Shown one piece after another: positions 26,082 to 35,079 of a stretch of 49,197 nucleotides of DNA; within the stretch, counting starts at the first letter, position 1; each line of letters begins with the position of its first letter. Source of the DNA: Bacteriovoracales bacterium (GTDB taxonomy: Bacteria; Bdellovibrionota; Bacteriovoracia; Bacteriovoracales; Bacteriovoracaceae); assembly GCA_028346125.1 (NCBI GenBank), contig JAOMEV010000019.1, positions 1-49,197 of the forward strand, given 5' to 3'. The position numbers were made by a program, and so were the translations under genes. The notes under the pieces were generated by a model. That model was not told where the DNA came from and ran no database searches. It saw nothing but the letters and a program-made list of their open reading frames with translations.

Positions 26082-26837
26082 GTGTTTGATATCAAAGATG
26101 ACGTGGTTATTATTACAGGATCGTCCCGTGGAATTGGGAAGGCCATTGCTATCCAAATGGCCAGAGCGGGAGCAAAGGTCGTTATTTCAAGTCGCAAAGA
26201 AGAGGCCTGTCAAACTGTGGCGAACGACTTAAAAAATCAAGGACTCAAGGCCATAAGTATTCCATGCCATGTTGGAGATAAAGAGCAGTTAAAAAACCTC
26301 GTACAAAAAACCCTCGATGAATGGGGAAAAATCGATACCCTTATTTGCAATGCTGCAACTAACCCAACTTATGGGCCATTGTCAGAGCTAACAGATAACG
26401 CCTTTGAAAAAATCATCCAGGTTAATGTCCAAAGTTCTATTTGGCTCTCTAATTTGGTTGTTCCTCACATGATTAAAAATAAAAAAGGCTCGATCATTTT
26501 GATGTCCAGTATTACAGCTCTTTTAGGATCAGAGGTTATAGGGGCCTATGGGATTTCAAAAGCAGCAGAAGCGGCCTTGGTTCGAAACCTTGCAACAGAG
26601 CTCGGCCCTAAAGGCATTCGTGTTAATGCCATTGCTCCAGGATTGATTAAAACGGAATTTTCAAGGGCCCTTTGGGAGGACCCCGATTACCTCAAAAAAC
26701 AAGAAACAGCGACACCTCTTCGTAGAATGGGTTTACCAGAAGAAATAGCGGGTGTTGCTCATTTTCTTTCAAGTAGGGCCTCTTCTTTTATGACAGGGCA
26801 ATTGCTTGTGGCGGATGGGGGGGAAACTATTTTATAG
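26082..26837 (+). CDS. Short-chain dehydrogenase/reductase (SDR)
   Basis: A 251-residue classical SDR. It has the NAD(P) motif TGSSRGIG, the strand motif CNAA, catalytic Ser in LMSSIT and the YGISK tetrad (Tyr and Lys). The C-terminal MTGQLLVADGG block is typical of FabG/DHRS4-like enzymes. It starts with GTG at 26082, with AAGGA upstream, nine bases after the QOR gene. Substrate is unclear; a 3-oxoacyl or similar carbonyl is possible. In Pseudomonas the Atu cluster includes SDRs (AtuB, AtuG), so a role with the neighbouring branched-acyl pathway is conceivable but not shown. Confidence 0.88.
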   Translation: MFDIKDDVVIITGSSRGIGKAIAIQMARAGAKVVISSRKEEACQTVANDLKNQGLKAISIPCHVGDKEQLKNLVQKTLDEWGKIDTLICNAATNPTYGPLSELTDNAFEKIIQVNVQSSIWLSNLVVPHMIKNKKGSIILMSSITALLGSEVIGAYGISKAAEAALVRNLATELGPKGIRVNAIAPGLIKTEFSRALWEDPDYLKKQETATPLRRMGLPEEIAGVAHFLSSRASSFMTGQLLVADGGETIL

Positions 26838-26975
26838 CTTCGGCCCTAGGTTTATTTAAAACATATTGGATGACCTGATTAAAAAAACTAATAAATAAAA
26901 TAAAATTATTTGGTTTCTTGAATAGTTTTTTATGACTTAAAAGGGGCGTGGCCTTTAAAAAAAAATTGGCCCTAC

Positions 26976-27054
26976 TTTGAACCTAGTATTTAGGCCTTAA
27001 CTTTTTATGAACTGAGTTTGAACTACTTTTCAAAATTTTGAACTGATTTTGAAC
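26976..27054 (+). promoter_or_regulatory. Phased TTTGAAC direct repeats
   Basis: TTTGAAC occurs at 26976, 27017, 27037 and 27048, with start spacings of 41, 20 and 11 bases, close to whole helical turns. ATGAACT at 27008 is a variant. The 14-bp palindrome TTCAAAATTTTGAA (27029-27042) overlaps one copy. The cluster ends about 65 bases before the receiver gene at 27119 and may be a binding region for an oligomerising regulator. Chance is possible in such AT-rich DNA. Confidence 0.4.
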
Positions 27055-27118
27055 GACTTTTTTCCTGCCAAATTTAAGCTAATATTGTTGTAATCGAAAG
27101 AAAAAAAGGAGGGGAAAA

Positions 27119-27484
27119 ATGGAAATCCTCGTTGTTGATGACTCAGAAACAGTCAGAATTAGGTTTAGAAAATTTTTTGAAGAACATGGTTATGAAATAT
27201 TTGAAGCAGAAAGTGGGTTTTCGGCCCTTGAACTACTTCAAAATAACAAACAGATTAAACTCATTATTTCTGATTTGAATATGCCAGAAATGGACGGTAT
27301 GGACTTTATTAAATGTGCAAGACTTATAGAAGAATTCAAGGAAACACCGATTTTAATTTGTACAACTGAAGTATGTCCATCTTTGAAAACCAAGGCCAAA
27401 AAACTTGGTGTTAAGGCCTGGATGCAAAAACCTTTAAAATTTGGTCGCGTTTTGGAAGTGTTAGATGCATTTTTAGCGGCTTAA
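27119..27484 (+). CDS. Single-domain response regulator (receiver)
   Basis: A 121-residue CheY-like receiver with LVVDDSE, phosphoacceptor Asp52 (IISDLNMPEMDG), Thr82/Thr83 (CTTEVC) and Lys104 (MQKPL). All active-site positions are present. AGGAGG precedes the ATG. It is closely related to the receiver at 22501-22866. A degenerate receiver follows 41 bases downstream on the same strand, likely in the same transcript. No kinase gene is adjacent. Confidence 0.9.
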   Translation: MEILVVDDSETVRIRFRKFFEEHGYEIFEAESGFSALELLQNNKQIKLIISDLNMPEMDGMDFIKCARLIEEFKETPILICTTEVCPSLKTKAKKLGVKAWMQKPLKFGRVLEVLDAFLAA

Positions 27485-27525
27485 GAACAAGTTTAAAAAA
27501 ATCAAAAAATGACAAAGGAAAAGGG

Positions 27526-27909
27526 ATGAACATATTGGTTGTTGATAAGTCTGAAGACATGAGAACTCGTCTTGAAAGACTTCTAGATTGTGAAGGATAT
27601 GAGGTTCACCAAGCGGAAAATGGGATAGACGCTCTTAAGCTTTTAAGTGAAGACAGCAAGATTAATATGGTCCTTTCTGGTCTTGATTTGAAGGATTCCG
27701 ATGCTATGACCTTTTTAAAAAATGCTCGTCAAAATGATAAAACTAAATATTTACCCGTACTTATTCATTACGACATCACTCAATGTTCGAGAGATATTAA
27801 AGAATTTATCAAGGATCTAGGGGTTACAGCTTGGATACCAAGACCTGCTAAGGCACAGGCATTAGTTAGTCTTTTAGAAAAAGTTGTTGAACGCCTAATA
27901 GTGGCCTAA
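27526..27909 (+). CDS. Pseudo-receiver: response-regulator-like protein lacking the phosphoacceptor Asp
   Basis: A 127-residue protein that aligns along its length with the receiver just upstream (MNILVVDKSEDMRTRLERLL against MEILVVDDSETVRIRF). Active-site residues are lost. The second acidic residue is Lys8, the phosphoacceptor position 52 is Gly (VLSGLDLKDSD), the Thr positions are Tyr82/Asp83 (HYDIT) and the essential Lys is Arg106 (IPRPA). It therefore should not be phosphorylated in the normal way. The reading frame is intact, with AAAGGGATG providing the ribosome binding site. Pseudo-receivers in other systems work as phosphorylation-independent interaction modules. Here it could titrate or modulate the partner receiver; that is inference. 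Confidence 0.85.
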   Translation: MNILVVDKSEDMRTRLERLLDCEGYEVHQAENGIDALKLLSEDSKINMVLSGLDLKDSDAMTFLKNARQNDKTKYLPVLIHYDITQCSRDIKEFIKDLGVTAWIPRPAKAQALVSLLEKVVERLIVA

Positions 27910-28054
27910 TAATTGATCACAATTTCAGTCTAAATAAATATCATTTAATACCTAAATTTAAGAAAAATTTACCAACTTCTCTTCGAGGCGTTGATATCAA
28001 TAAGGGAAATCTATATGATGCGTGACATTATCCAAAGTAAGCAGAGAAGATGTC

Positions 28055-29842
28055 ATGGAAATAAAAGAGAATTTACCTGAAAGGAGAAAAGCGCTTGAGA
28101 AAGCATCTTTTACTCTTCAGTTGAGGGATCACGTGAGGTCACTTTATCCCCAATACAAAAAAGAGCGTGAAAATCTTCACCATGATTTATTACCCCTTTT
28201 AGATGAAGTCTACCCTGAGTTAGTAAAGACCTTAAATGTTCAAAAAGAATTTGGTGGAATGCCTGTTGATTGGAGTGCTTCCTTACTCTTTGATTATTAT
28301 TTGAAAAAAAGAGAGCCACTACCACAGCATTGTAATTATGGTTTTATTTTAAATGAATTTCTTCCTTCTGTTTGTAGTCCTCTTGAAAAGGCCGCGAACT
28401 TTTCTCTTAATATTTACAGTTTTTTGAGAGAAAAGCGTGAAAATAACTTTTCCTGTACCCCGACAAAGTGGGGAATGGTCGATAATACGGTTTATGAAAA
28501 GTTCATTCATCTCACAAGAAGACCAGGCAAAGAGATGGACTCCATTGTTTACAACTCATGGGATGACATCCAAGCAATGATTGTCATTTATCAAGGGAAT
28601 TATTTTAAAGTTCCACTCGTGTCTCCAAAGAACCAGGTTTATAGTGTAAAAGAAATAACTGAAGCATTAGATAAAATTGTTCATTATAAGAAGGGGAAAA
28701 ATCCTTTTCCTGTTGGAATGCTTACCTCTTTAAAACGTGATAAGTGGGCGGAATATAGAGAGTGTTTTAAGCAGATAGAAGGTTTTCCTGAATTTTTAGA
28801 AGAAGTTGAAAAATCACTTTTTGTCCTTGCGTTGGATTTTGATCATTTACCTGCTCATAAATCCGAGATGGTAAGAGAGGCCATCGACGGTAATGCCAAT
28901 AATCACTGGTATGATAAGTCATTAATGATTTCAGTTGCCTCTAATGGGGTATTAAGTGTCAACTGCGACCACTTAATAATGGATGGATCGCCTTTTTTAG
29001 ATATGATTAACAGCGCCTTTGAAGCTGGAAAAGCGTCTACTTTGGAAACCAAAGAGAATCTTCTTGTTAAAGACTTAAACTATTCTAAGATTGATAAAAG
29101 TATTCCCAAAGAATTACAAATCTTAATTCAAAATGAGATTAGAGAAGAACAAGAGGCCATTTCTTGTACCCATAAAAGTATTGATATTAGCTCTGATTTT
29201 TTTAAAGGACTAAAGCTTCGACCGGATATGTCCTTCCAGCTTTTTATTCAAATGGCCAGCTTGATGACCTTTGAGTCAGTTCTTTGCACAAGCCAAGCTG
29301 TTGAAATGAGAACCTTTGAATATGGGCGCTACGATACTGTTATTTCAAACTCAAAATACATTCACAAACTTCTCAATCTTTTTGAAATGGCAAATGAGAA
29401 TGCTGAAACTTTTATGGATCTTTTCAAAAATCTTATTGAGAAGCAGAAAAATAAAATTGTGTGTTGTAAAAAAGGGGAAACATTTTTTACCCATCTTCAA
29501 GCTTTGCTTGCATGGGAATTACCCACTGACAACCCAAAGTATTTAAAGTTAAACCTTTTAAAGTCTCTTTTCCAAAACCATCCGATGTTGTGTGGAATGT
29601 TAGACCCGGATATATCAACTTCAGGTATTCCTGAAATGAAATCTATCAACAAATTTGTCTTTACTGACTTTGGAAAACATAAGTTAGGTTTGGGTTATAT
29701 CATAGGTTCAAAGAATATAACTCTTGGCATTTATGGGCTTGGAAAGTACCGTGATAAAGAAGATCAATTTATCGAAAATCTAAATTATATAATAAATAAG
29801 TTTGTCTCCATTTATGGAGATACAAATTACAAAGCAGGTTAG
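28055..29842 (+). CDS. Carnitine/choline O-acyltransferase family protein
   Basis: A protein of about 595 residues matching eukaryotic-type carnitine/choline acyltransferases (CrAT about 625). Landmarks, numbered from the GTG at 28022: a 'GMLTSLKRDKWAEYRE' block (about 232-247), NANNHWYDKSLMISV (about 291-305), catalytic His317 in NCDHLIMDGSP, and a C-terminal FEYGRYDT block corresponding to the classic F.hGRtDt. The family's C-terminal DRHL-like motif is only FTHL, and the residue after GR is Tyr instead of Thr, so acyl or amine specificity may differ. The product should be an O-acyl ester of carnitine, choline or a similar amino alcohol. Start is uncertain: GTG at 28022 or ATG at 28055 (GAGAAG five bases before); the best Shine-Dalgarno serves an out-of-frame ATG at 28015. 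The SMR transporter starts after one base. Confidence 0.85.
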   Translation: MEIKENLPERRKALEKASFTLQLRDHVRSLYPQYKKERENLHHDLLPLLDEVYPELVKTLNVQKEFGGMPVDWSASLLFDYYLKKREPLPQHCNYGFILNEFLPSVCSPLEKAANFSLNIYSFLREKRENNFSCTPTKWGMVDNTVYEKFIHLTRRPGKEMDSIVYNSWDDIQAMIVIYQGNYFKVPLVSPKNQVYSVKEITEALDKIVHYKKGKNPFPVGMLTSLKRDKWAEYRECFKQIEGFPEFLEEVEKSLFVLALDFDHLPAHKSEMVREAIDGNANNHWYDKSLMISVASNGVLSVNCDHLIMDGSPFLDMINSAFEAGKASTLETKENLLVKDLNYSKIDKSIPKELQILIQNEIREEQEAISCTHKSIDISSDFFKGLKLRPDMSFQLFIQMASLMTFESVLCTSQAVEMRTFEYGRYDTVISNSKYIHKLLNLFEMANENAETFMDLFKNLIEKQKNKIVCCKKGETFFTHLQALLAWELPTDNPKYLKLNLLKSLFQNHPMLCGMLDPDISTSGIPEMKSINKFVFTDFGKHKLGLGYIIGSKNITLGIYGLGKYRDKEDQFIENLNYIINKFVSIYGDTNYKAG

Positions 29843-29843
29843 T

Positions 29844-30167
29844 ATGGGTTGGATATATTTAATAAGCGCCATTCTTTTAGAGGTTTCAGGGACAATGTCT
29901 ATGAAGTTTTCAGAGGGTATGACAAAAATCATTCCTTCCATACTCATTTTTATCTTTTACGGATTATCACTTTCTCTTCTTACCTTTGCCTTAAAAACGA
30001 TTCCCGTGAGTGTGGCCTATGCCATTTGGTCAGGTGTCGGAACTGCCTTAATTGCTGTTTTAGGTTTTTCCTTTCTTAATGAAAGCTTTGATTTTTTTAA
30101 GTTGGGCGGCATTATTCTCATTATCGCAGGGGTTGTTCTTATCAACCTAAAAGGGACCGCTCACTAG
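29844..30167 (+). CDS. Small multidrug resistance (SMR) family transporter
   Basis: A 107-residue, four-helix membrane protein of the SMR family (EmrE/SugE/Gdx class). The essential membrane Glu is Glu13 in ILLEVSGTMSMKFS. The central block PVSVAYAIWSGVGTALIAV and the fourth helix GGIILIIAGVVLINL are typical. SMR proteins exchange protons for cationic substrates such as quaternary ammonium compounds or guanidinium. The ATG at 29844, with CAGG upstream, gives the normal family length; a longer reading from 29802 would overlap the acyltransferase. Being one base after the stop of the carnitine-acyltransferase homologue, it is almost surely co-translated. It could move the amine or its acyl ester; substrate specificity is not visible from the sequence. 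Confidence 0.9.
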   Translation: MGWIYLISAILLEVSGTMSMKFSEGMTKIIPSILIFIFYGLSLSLLTFALKTIPVSVAYAIWSGVGTALIAVLGFSFLNESFDFFKLGGIILIIAGVVLINLKGTAH

Positions 30168-30205
30168 GTTCAAAAGTTTTTATCCCAGATAATCAAATTG
30201 ATAGG

Positions 30206-30227
30206 TAACTTACGTTATGGTAAGTTA
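30206..30227. promoter_or_regulatory. MerR-type dyad operator
   Basis: TAACTTAC, six bases (GTTATG), then GTAAGTTA: a 22-bp dyad with perfect 8-bp arms, about 30 bases before the merR start codon. A TTGATA-like -35 lies to its left and TATATT to its right, so it sits between the promoter elements as expected for a MerR-family site. It probably controls the whole downstream operon. Confidence 0.72.
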
Positions 30228-30256
30228 TATTACTATTAGGTTATTTTGAGGGTAAA

Positions 30257-30643
30257 ATGGATAAAGATAAGGTCTATACAGTTCCAGAAATGGCAAAAGA
30301 ACTTGATGTAACGGAAAGGGCGATTCGTTTCTATGAATCCAAGGGCCTTATCTCTCCTCAAAGAGCAGGAAAGAACAGAATCCTCTCTTATAAAGATCAT
30401 GCCCGACTTATTATTATTTTGCGTGGCAAACGACTCGGGTTTTCCCTGTCTGGCATTAAAATGGTTCTCGATTTGTATGATGCCGATCCTCAACATAAAA
30501 AGCAGGCCAAGGCCGTTCTCAAAGGGCTTGAAGAACGTATTGAAGTTCTGGAAGAGCAAAGAGAGGAGCTCCAGGTTGTTATTGATGAACTCGAATCATT
30601 GAAAAAAAATTGTCTTAATATTTTAGGAAAAACGAAACGGTAA
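30257..30643 (+). CDS. MerR-family regulator of the branched-acyl operon (LiuR-like)
   Basis: A 128-residue MerR-type protein. The N-terminal winged helix (about 5-75: TVPEMAKELDVTERAIRFYE, then GLISPQR and ILSYKDHARLIII) is followed by a dimerisation coiled coil (about 95-122). It lacks a long effector domain, like the LiuR regulators that control leucine/branched-chain and fatty-acid catabolism in proteobacteria. It is the first gene before an unbroken acyl-CoA operon and carries a perfect dyad between its promoter elements. A repressor or activator responding to an acyl-CoA is the natural reading (inference). GAGGG precedes the ATG. Confidence 0.88.
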   Translation: MDKDKVYTVPEMAKELDVTERAIRFYESKGLISPQRAGKNRILSYKDHARLIIILRGKRLGFSLSGIKMVLDLYDADPQHKKQAKAVLKGLEERIEVLEEQREELQVVIDELESLKKNCLNILGKTKR

Positions 30644-30658
30644 AAAGGAGAATTTCAA

Positions 30659-31801
30659 TTGAAAAAGGAATTTTTGACTGAGGAACATATTTTGTTCCAA
30701 AGTTCCATTCGTGAATTTTTAAAAAGTGAAGTAACGCCCTATCATTCCCAATGGGAAAAAGAGGGGATTGTCCCTAGAGAAATCTGGAAAAAAGCAGGAG
30801 AGCAGGGTTTTTTGGCCATAAGTGTTCCTGAAAAATATGGTGGACTCGGCATAACTGATTTCCGTTATAACAGTATTCTTATCGAAGAATCTGCAGCTTC
30901 CGGTGCTTCTGGTTTGGGCTTTGTTCTTCATAATGATGTGGCGTTACCTTATTTTGAGCGTTACTGCACAGAAGAACAAAAGGAGCGGTGGCTCCCTAAA
31001 ATGATTTCAGGGGAAATTATAACAGCCCTGGCGATGACTGAGGCCGGTGGAGGGAGTGACCTCGCGAATATCAAAACAACCGCCAAATTAGAGGGTGATC
31101 ATTTTATCGTTAACGGATCAAAAACTTTTATCACCAACGGCATTTTAAGTGATCTCGTGATCGTTGCTGTAAAAACAGATTCTAAGGCCGGTGCTAAAGG
31201 AATAAGTCTCCTGGTTCTTGAAAGGGGGATGGAAGGTTTTGACAGGGGAAGAAACCTGGAAAAAATCGGTCTTAAGGCCCAGGATACAGCAGAGCTTTTT
31301 TTTAATAACGTTAAAGTTCCCAAAGAAAATCTTTTGGGAGAAGAGGGAAAGGGCTTTAAGTATATGATGGAAAACCTCCCTCAGGAGCGTCTGGTATTGG
31401 CCGTCGCTGCTATGGGAGTCATTGAAGAAACTCTCAGATACACCATCGAATATTGTAAAGAGAGAAAGGCCTTTGGGCAATCTATCGGTTCCTTTCAAAA
31501 TTCCCGGTTTAAATTTGCAGAAATGCAAACTGAAGCAGAAATAGGGAGGGTGTTCGTTGATGAAATGATCAGACTTCTTAACGACAAAAAACTCTCTCCC
31601 GAAAAAGCGGCCATGGCCAAATACTGGACCACAGATCTTCAATTAAAAGTCGTGGACCAGTGCCTGCAACTCCACGGAGGATATGGCTATATGCTGGAGT
31701 ACCGTGTGGCGAGAGATTATATCGATTCGAGAGTTCAAACCATTTACGGTGGAACAAATGAAATCATGAAAGAAATCATTGGAAGATCCATGGGATTTTA
31801 A
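30659..31801 (+). CDS. Acyl-CoA dehydrogenase, LCAD-like
   Basis: A 380-residue FAD acyl-CoA dehydrogenase. FAD/substrate blocks are AMTEAGGGSDLANIKT (about 125-140), VNGSKTFITNG (about 151-161), FQNSRFKFAEMQ and LHGGYGYM. The segment TIYGGTNEIM has Gly where medium/short-chain enzymes carry the catalytic Glu. In such cases, as in long-chain (LCAD) and isovaleryl-CoA dehydrogenases, the base is in helix G, here Glu256 of IEETLRY. It starts with TTG at 30659, preceded by AAGGAG at a proper distance. It catalyses the first oxidation, giving an enoyl-CoA. It follows merR by about 15 bases and precedes the thiolase by 12. Confidence 0.93.
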   Translation: MKKEFLTEEHILFQSSIREFLKSEVTPYHSQWEKEGIVPREIWKKAGEQGFLAISVPEKYGGLGITDFRYNSILIEESAASGASGLGFVLHNDVALPYFERYCTEEQKERWLPKMISGEIITALAMTEAGGGSDLANIKTTAKLEGDHFIVNGSKTFITNGILSDLVIVAVKTDSKAGAKGISLLVLERGMEGFDRGRNLEKIGLKAQDTAELFFNNVKVPKENLLGEEGKGFKYMMENLPQERLVLAVAAMGVIEETLRYTIEYCKERKAFGQSIGSFQNSRFKFAEMQTEAEIGRVFVDEMIRLLNDKKLSPEKAAMAKYWTTDLQLKVVDQCLQLHGGYGYMLEYRVARDYIDSRVQTIYGGTNEIMKEIIGRSMGF

Positions 31802-31813
31802 AGGGAGTTCATT

Positions 31814-33022
31814 ATGAAAGAGGCCTATATTTTTGACGCCATTAGAACACCAAGGGGGAAAAGAAAAGGAGGGTCACTTCATGAAGTCACACCTTCTTTT
31901 CTTTTGGGACAACTCATGCAAAAACTTGAAAAAAGGCATGAACTTGATACTTCCCAAATTGATGATGTTGTTTTGGGATGCGTGACTCCCATAGGAGAAC
32001 AGGGCGCCAACCTCCCCAAAATGGCCGCTCAATATGCTGGTTGGAACGTCGATGTACCCGCTATGCAGGTTAACCGCTTTTGCGCGACTGGATTAGAAAC
32101 GGTCAATATGGCGGCCATGAAAGTTCGTTCAGGTTGGGAAGACTTAGTCGTTGCTGGGGGTGTTGAGTGTATGTCCAGAGTCCCCATGGGCTCAGATGGT
32201 GGTCCAATGGCCTTCGATCCAAAAACTAATTTTAAGATTCCTTTTGTACCTCAGGGAATAGGTGCTGATCTCATAGCAACTCTTGAAGGGTTTAATCGTC
32301 AGGAAATCGATAATTTTGCTCTTATGTCCCAACAAAGAGCGACCTATGCGACGGAAAATAAATATTTTAAATCTCTCATTCCCATTGAAGACCAAAACGG
32401 CATTCTGATTTTAGACCACGATGAGCATATAAGAAAAGAAGCAACCCTCGAAGATCTTCAAGGCCTTAAACCCTCTTTTCACAAAATGGGACAAATGGGA
32501 ATGGATGCTGTCACCTTACAAAGATACACCGAGGTTGAAAGAATCAACCACGTGCACACCCCTGGTAATTCATCGGGAATCGTGGATGGTGCCGCCCTAG
32601 TTTTAGTGGGATCAAAAGAAAAGGGAAAAGAATTAGGTCTAAAACCCCGAGCAAGAATCGTTTCAACTGCTTTAGTGGGAACAGACCCCATCATCATGCT
32701 TGTGGGCCCAGGGCCAGCTTCAAAAAAGGCCCTTAAAAAAGCAGGTATGACTGTCAAGGACATCGACCTTTTTGAAGTCAATGAGGCCTTCGCAGCTGTT
32801 GTTCTCAGGTTTTTAAAAGATATGGGAATAGACAGCTTGGACAACGTCAATGTTAATGGAGGCTCAATCGCTATGGGGCATCCCTTAGGCGCTACAGGGG
32901 CGATGCTTTTGGGAACAGTTCTTGATGAATTGGAACGAAGAGATTTGAGGACTGCTCTTATTACACTTTGTGTAGGTGGGGGAATGGGAATTGCCACCAT
33001 TATTGAAAGGGAGGATTCATGA
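31814..33022 (+). CDS. Acetyl-CoA C-acyltransferase (thiolase II family)
   Basis: A 402-residue thiolase of the FadA/acetyl-CoA acetyltransferase type. The acyl-carrying Cys90 sits in [10 protein letters not shown], His356 in [13 protein letters not shown] and the second catalytic Cys386 in TLCVGGGMG. It cleaves 3-ketoacyl-CoA to release acetyl-CoA (or propionyl-CoA). The start of the sequence, [11 protein letters not shown], is typical. It pairs naturally with the bifunctional hydratase/dehydrogenase that follows, whose ATG overlaps its TGA by four bases. Confidence 0.95.
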   Translation: MKEAYIFDAIRTPRGKRKGGSLHEVTPSFLLGQLMQKLEKRHELDTSQIDDVVLGCVTPIGEQGANLPKMAAQYAGWNVDVPAMQVNRFCATGLETVNMAAMKVRSGWEDLVVAGGVECMSRVPMGSDGGPMAFDPKTNFKIPFVPQGIGADLIATLEGFNRQEIDNFALMSQQRATYATENKYFKSLIPIEDQNGILILDHDEHIRKEATLEDLQGLKPSFHKMGQMGMDAVTLQRYTEVERINHVHTPGNSSGIVDGAALVLVGSKEKGKELGLKPRARIVSTALVGTDPIIMLVGPGPASKKALKKAGMTVKDIDLFEVNEAFAAVVLRFLKDMGIDSLDNVNVNGGSIAMGHPLGATGAMLLGTVLDELERRDLRTALITLCVGGGMGIATIIEREDS

Positions 33023-35079
33023 GCTTTGACTACCAAAAAGATGAACAAGGCATAGTAACCATAACCATGGATATGCCAAATCGCTCCACCAATGTTGTCA
33101 ATATGGAATTCCTTGATTCTTTACAGGCAACAGTTGAAAGGCTTGTGGAAGAAGATCCTAAAGGCATTATTATTACTTCCGCCAAAAAAACTTTTTTGGC
33201 GGGGGGAGATATTGAGATACTTTACAGGTTTAAAGAGCCCATAGCGGCCTTTAGTTTTGCCGAAGTGGCGAAAGGCCAGGTCCGAAGACTTGAAACCTTG
33301 GGAAAACCTATTGTGGCGGCCATTAATGGGACTTGTTTAGGTGGTGGACTTGAACTTGCTCTTAGTTGTCATCACCGGATTTGTGTAGACAACCCCAAAA
33401 CAAAACTCGGACTCCCGGAAGTGACTTTAGGCCTTCTTCCCGGTGGTGGAGGAGTGACTCGTATCGTGAGACTTTTGGGTTTGGAGAAGGCCTTTCCCAT
33501 TCTTATCGAAGGCAAAAACATGAATCCCCAAAAGGCCCTTGAAACGGGAATTATTCATGAACTTTCCAATCCCGAAGACTTAATCAAAAAGGCCAAAAAA
33601 TGGATTTTGGATAACCCAGAATCATCTCAACCCTGGGATCAAAAAGGGTACAAAATTCCTGGAGGAAACCCACAAAAATTGGCCCCCAAACTCGCTTTTG
33701 CTCCGGCCATGCTCCAGGCAAAAACATGGGGAAATTATCCCGCTCCAGAGGCCATTATGTCAGCAGCTGTCGAGGGGGCACTTGTTGATTTTGATACGGC
33801 TTCGAGAATCGAATCAAGGTACTTTGCTCAAGTTGTCACCAGTAAAGAGGCCAAAAATATGATGAAGGCCTTTTGGTTTCAGATGAACCAAATTAGTGGC
33901 GGAGAAAATAGGCCCAAAGATATCCCACCAACAGAAGTCAAAAAAGTAGGAATTCTTGGGTCGGGTATGATGGGTCATGGGATTGCCGCTGTCTCCGCAA
34001 TGGCCGGTATGGAAGTGGTGATGACAGATGCTGATGAAAAAACTGTTGAAGCGGGTCTGGCCAACATAAAAGATATTTTGAAAAAAAGAGACCATAATAT
34101 CATCGCGACAACTGATTATAACAAGCTTAAAGGATGTGACCTTATCATTGAGGCCGTTTTTGAAGACCGGGAACTCAAAGGAAAAGTCACCGAGATGGCG
34201 GAAAAAGTGATGGAAATCACAGGTATTTTTGCCTCCAACACTTCAACTCTTCCCATTACTTCACTTGCTGAAAAATCAAGTCGACCTGAAAATTTCATTG
34301 GGTTGCACTTTTTTTCACCCGTCCATAAAATGAAATTGGTTGAAATTATTAAGGGTAAGAAAACAAGTGCTAGTACTTTAGCAAAAGCGTTTGATTATGT
34401 TTTGAAAATCGGTAAGGTTCCCATAGTCGTCAATGACAGTCGGGGATTTTACACCTCGAGGGTTTTTGGAACTTACCCTGAAGAAGGGATGGCCCTTTTG
34501 GAAGAAGGGCAAAACCCAAGGGCGATAGAATCGGCAGGTAAACAGGCCGGAATGCCCGTTGGACCTTTAGCACTCATGGATGAGGTAAGTTTGAGTCTCT
34601 TAAAAAAAGTCCGGTTGCAAACTCAAAAAGATCTTGGAAGAGAGCTTCCCAAAGCTCCGGGAGATTCTGTTTTTGAACTCATGATGAGTATGAACCGTCC
34701 AGGAAAAGCAAGTGGTGCAGGTTTTTATGAGTACCCAGATAAGGAAAAAAAGTACCTTTGGCCGGAGCTTCAAAAACATTTTCCTGAAAAAAACCGCCTC
34801 TCTCAAACTGAAATGATGGAAAGGATGATGTTTGTCCAGGCCTTGGAAACTGTTCGGTGCTTGGAAGAAAGTGTCGTGACTTCAATAGCTGATGCCAATA
34901 TTGGAAGTGTCTTTGGTTGGGGCTTCGCTCCTTTTAAAGGGGGAACCCTCCAGTTCATAAATGATTACGGACTTCGGTCCTTTGTTAAAAGGGCCTATGA
35001 ATTAGAGAAAAAATATGGTGCCCGGTTTAAACCACCAAAGGGTCTTGTGGTTATGGCGGAAAAGGATCAAGCATTTTGA
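33019..35079 (+). CDS. Bifunctional enoyl-CoA hydratase / 3-hydroxyacyl-CoA dehydrogenase (FadJ-like)
   Basis: A 686-residue bifunctional protein. The N-terminal crotonase half has [22 protein letters not shown] and [15 protein letters not shown]. The C-terminal half has the NAD-binding motif [17 protein letters not shown] (about 313-329) and [16 protein letters not shown], with the 3-hydroxyacyl-CoA dehydrogenase His. The conserved Asn/Ser of '[11 protein letters not shown]' is present. It hydrates and oxidises the acyl-CoA chain. It overlaps the thiolase by ATGA and the next gene by TTGA. It differs clearly from the homologue at 22946-25033, so the two may serve different chain types. Confidence 0.93.
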   Translation: MSFDYQKDEQGIVTITMDMPNRSTNVVNMEFLDSLQATVERLVEEDPKGIIITSAKKTFLAGGDIEILYRFKEPIAAFSFAEVAKGQVRRLETLGKPIVAAINGTCLGGGLELALSCHHRICVDNPKTKLGLPEVTLGLLPGGGGVTRIVRLLGLEKAFPILIEGKNMNPQKALETGIIHELSNPEDLIKKAKKWILDNPESSQPWDQKGYKIPGGNPQKLAPKLAFAPAMLQAKTWGNYPAPEAIMSAAVEGALVDFDTASRIESRYFAQVVTSKEAKNMMKAFWFQMNQISGGENRPKDIPPTEVKKVGILGSGMMGHGIAAVSAMAGMEVVMTDADEKTVEAGLANIKDILKKRDHNIIATTDYNKLKGCDLIIEAVFEDRELKGKVTEMAEKVMEITGIFASNTSTLPITSLAEKSSRPENFIGLHFFSPVHKMKLVEIIKGKKTSASTLAKAFDYVLKIGKVPIVVNDSRGFYTSRVFGTYPEEGMALLEEGQNPRAIESAGKQAGMPVGPLALMDEVSLSLLKKVRLQTQKDLGRELPKAPGDSVFELMMSMNRPGKASGAGFYEYPDKEKKYLWPELQKHFPEKNRLSQTEMMERMMFVQALETVRCLEESVVTSIADANIGSVFGWGFAPFKGGTLQFINDYGLRSFVKRAYELEKKYGARFKPPKGLVVMAEKDQAF

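Noticed and set aside
32479-33048. Minus-strand open frame of 189 codons over the thiolase
   Set aside because: It is antisense to a gene with all catalytic motifs intact; length is explained by the codon bias of the thiolase.
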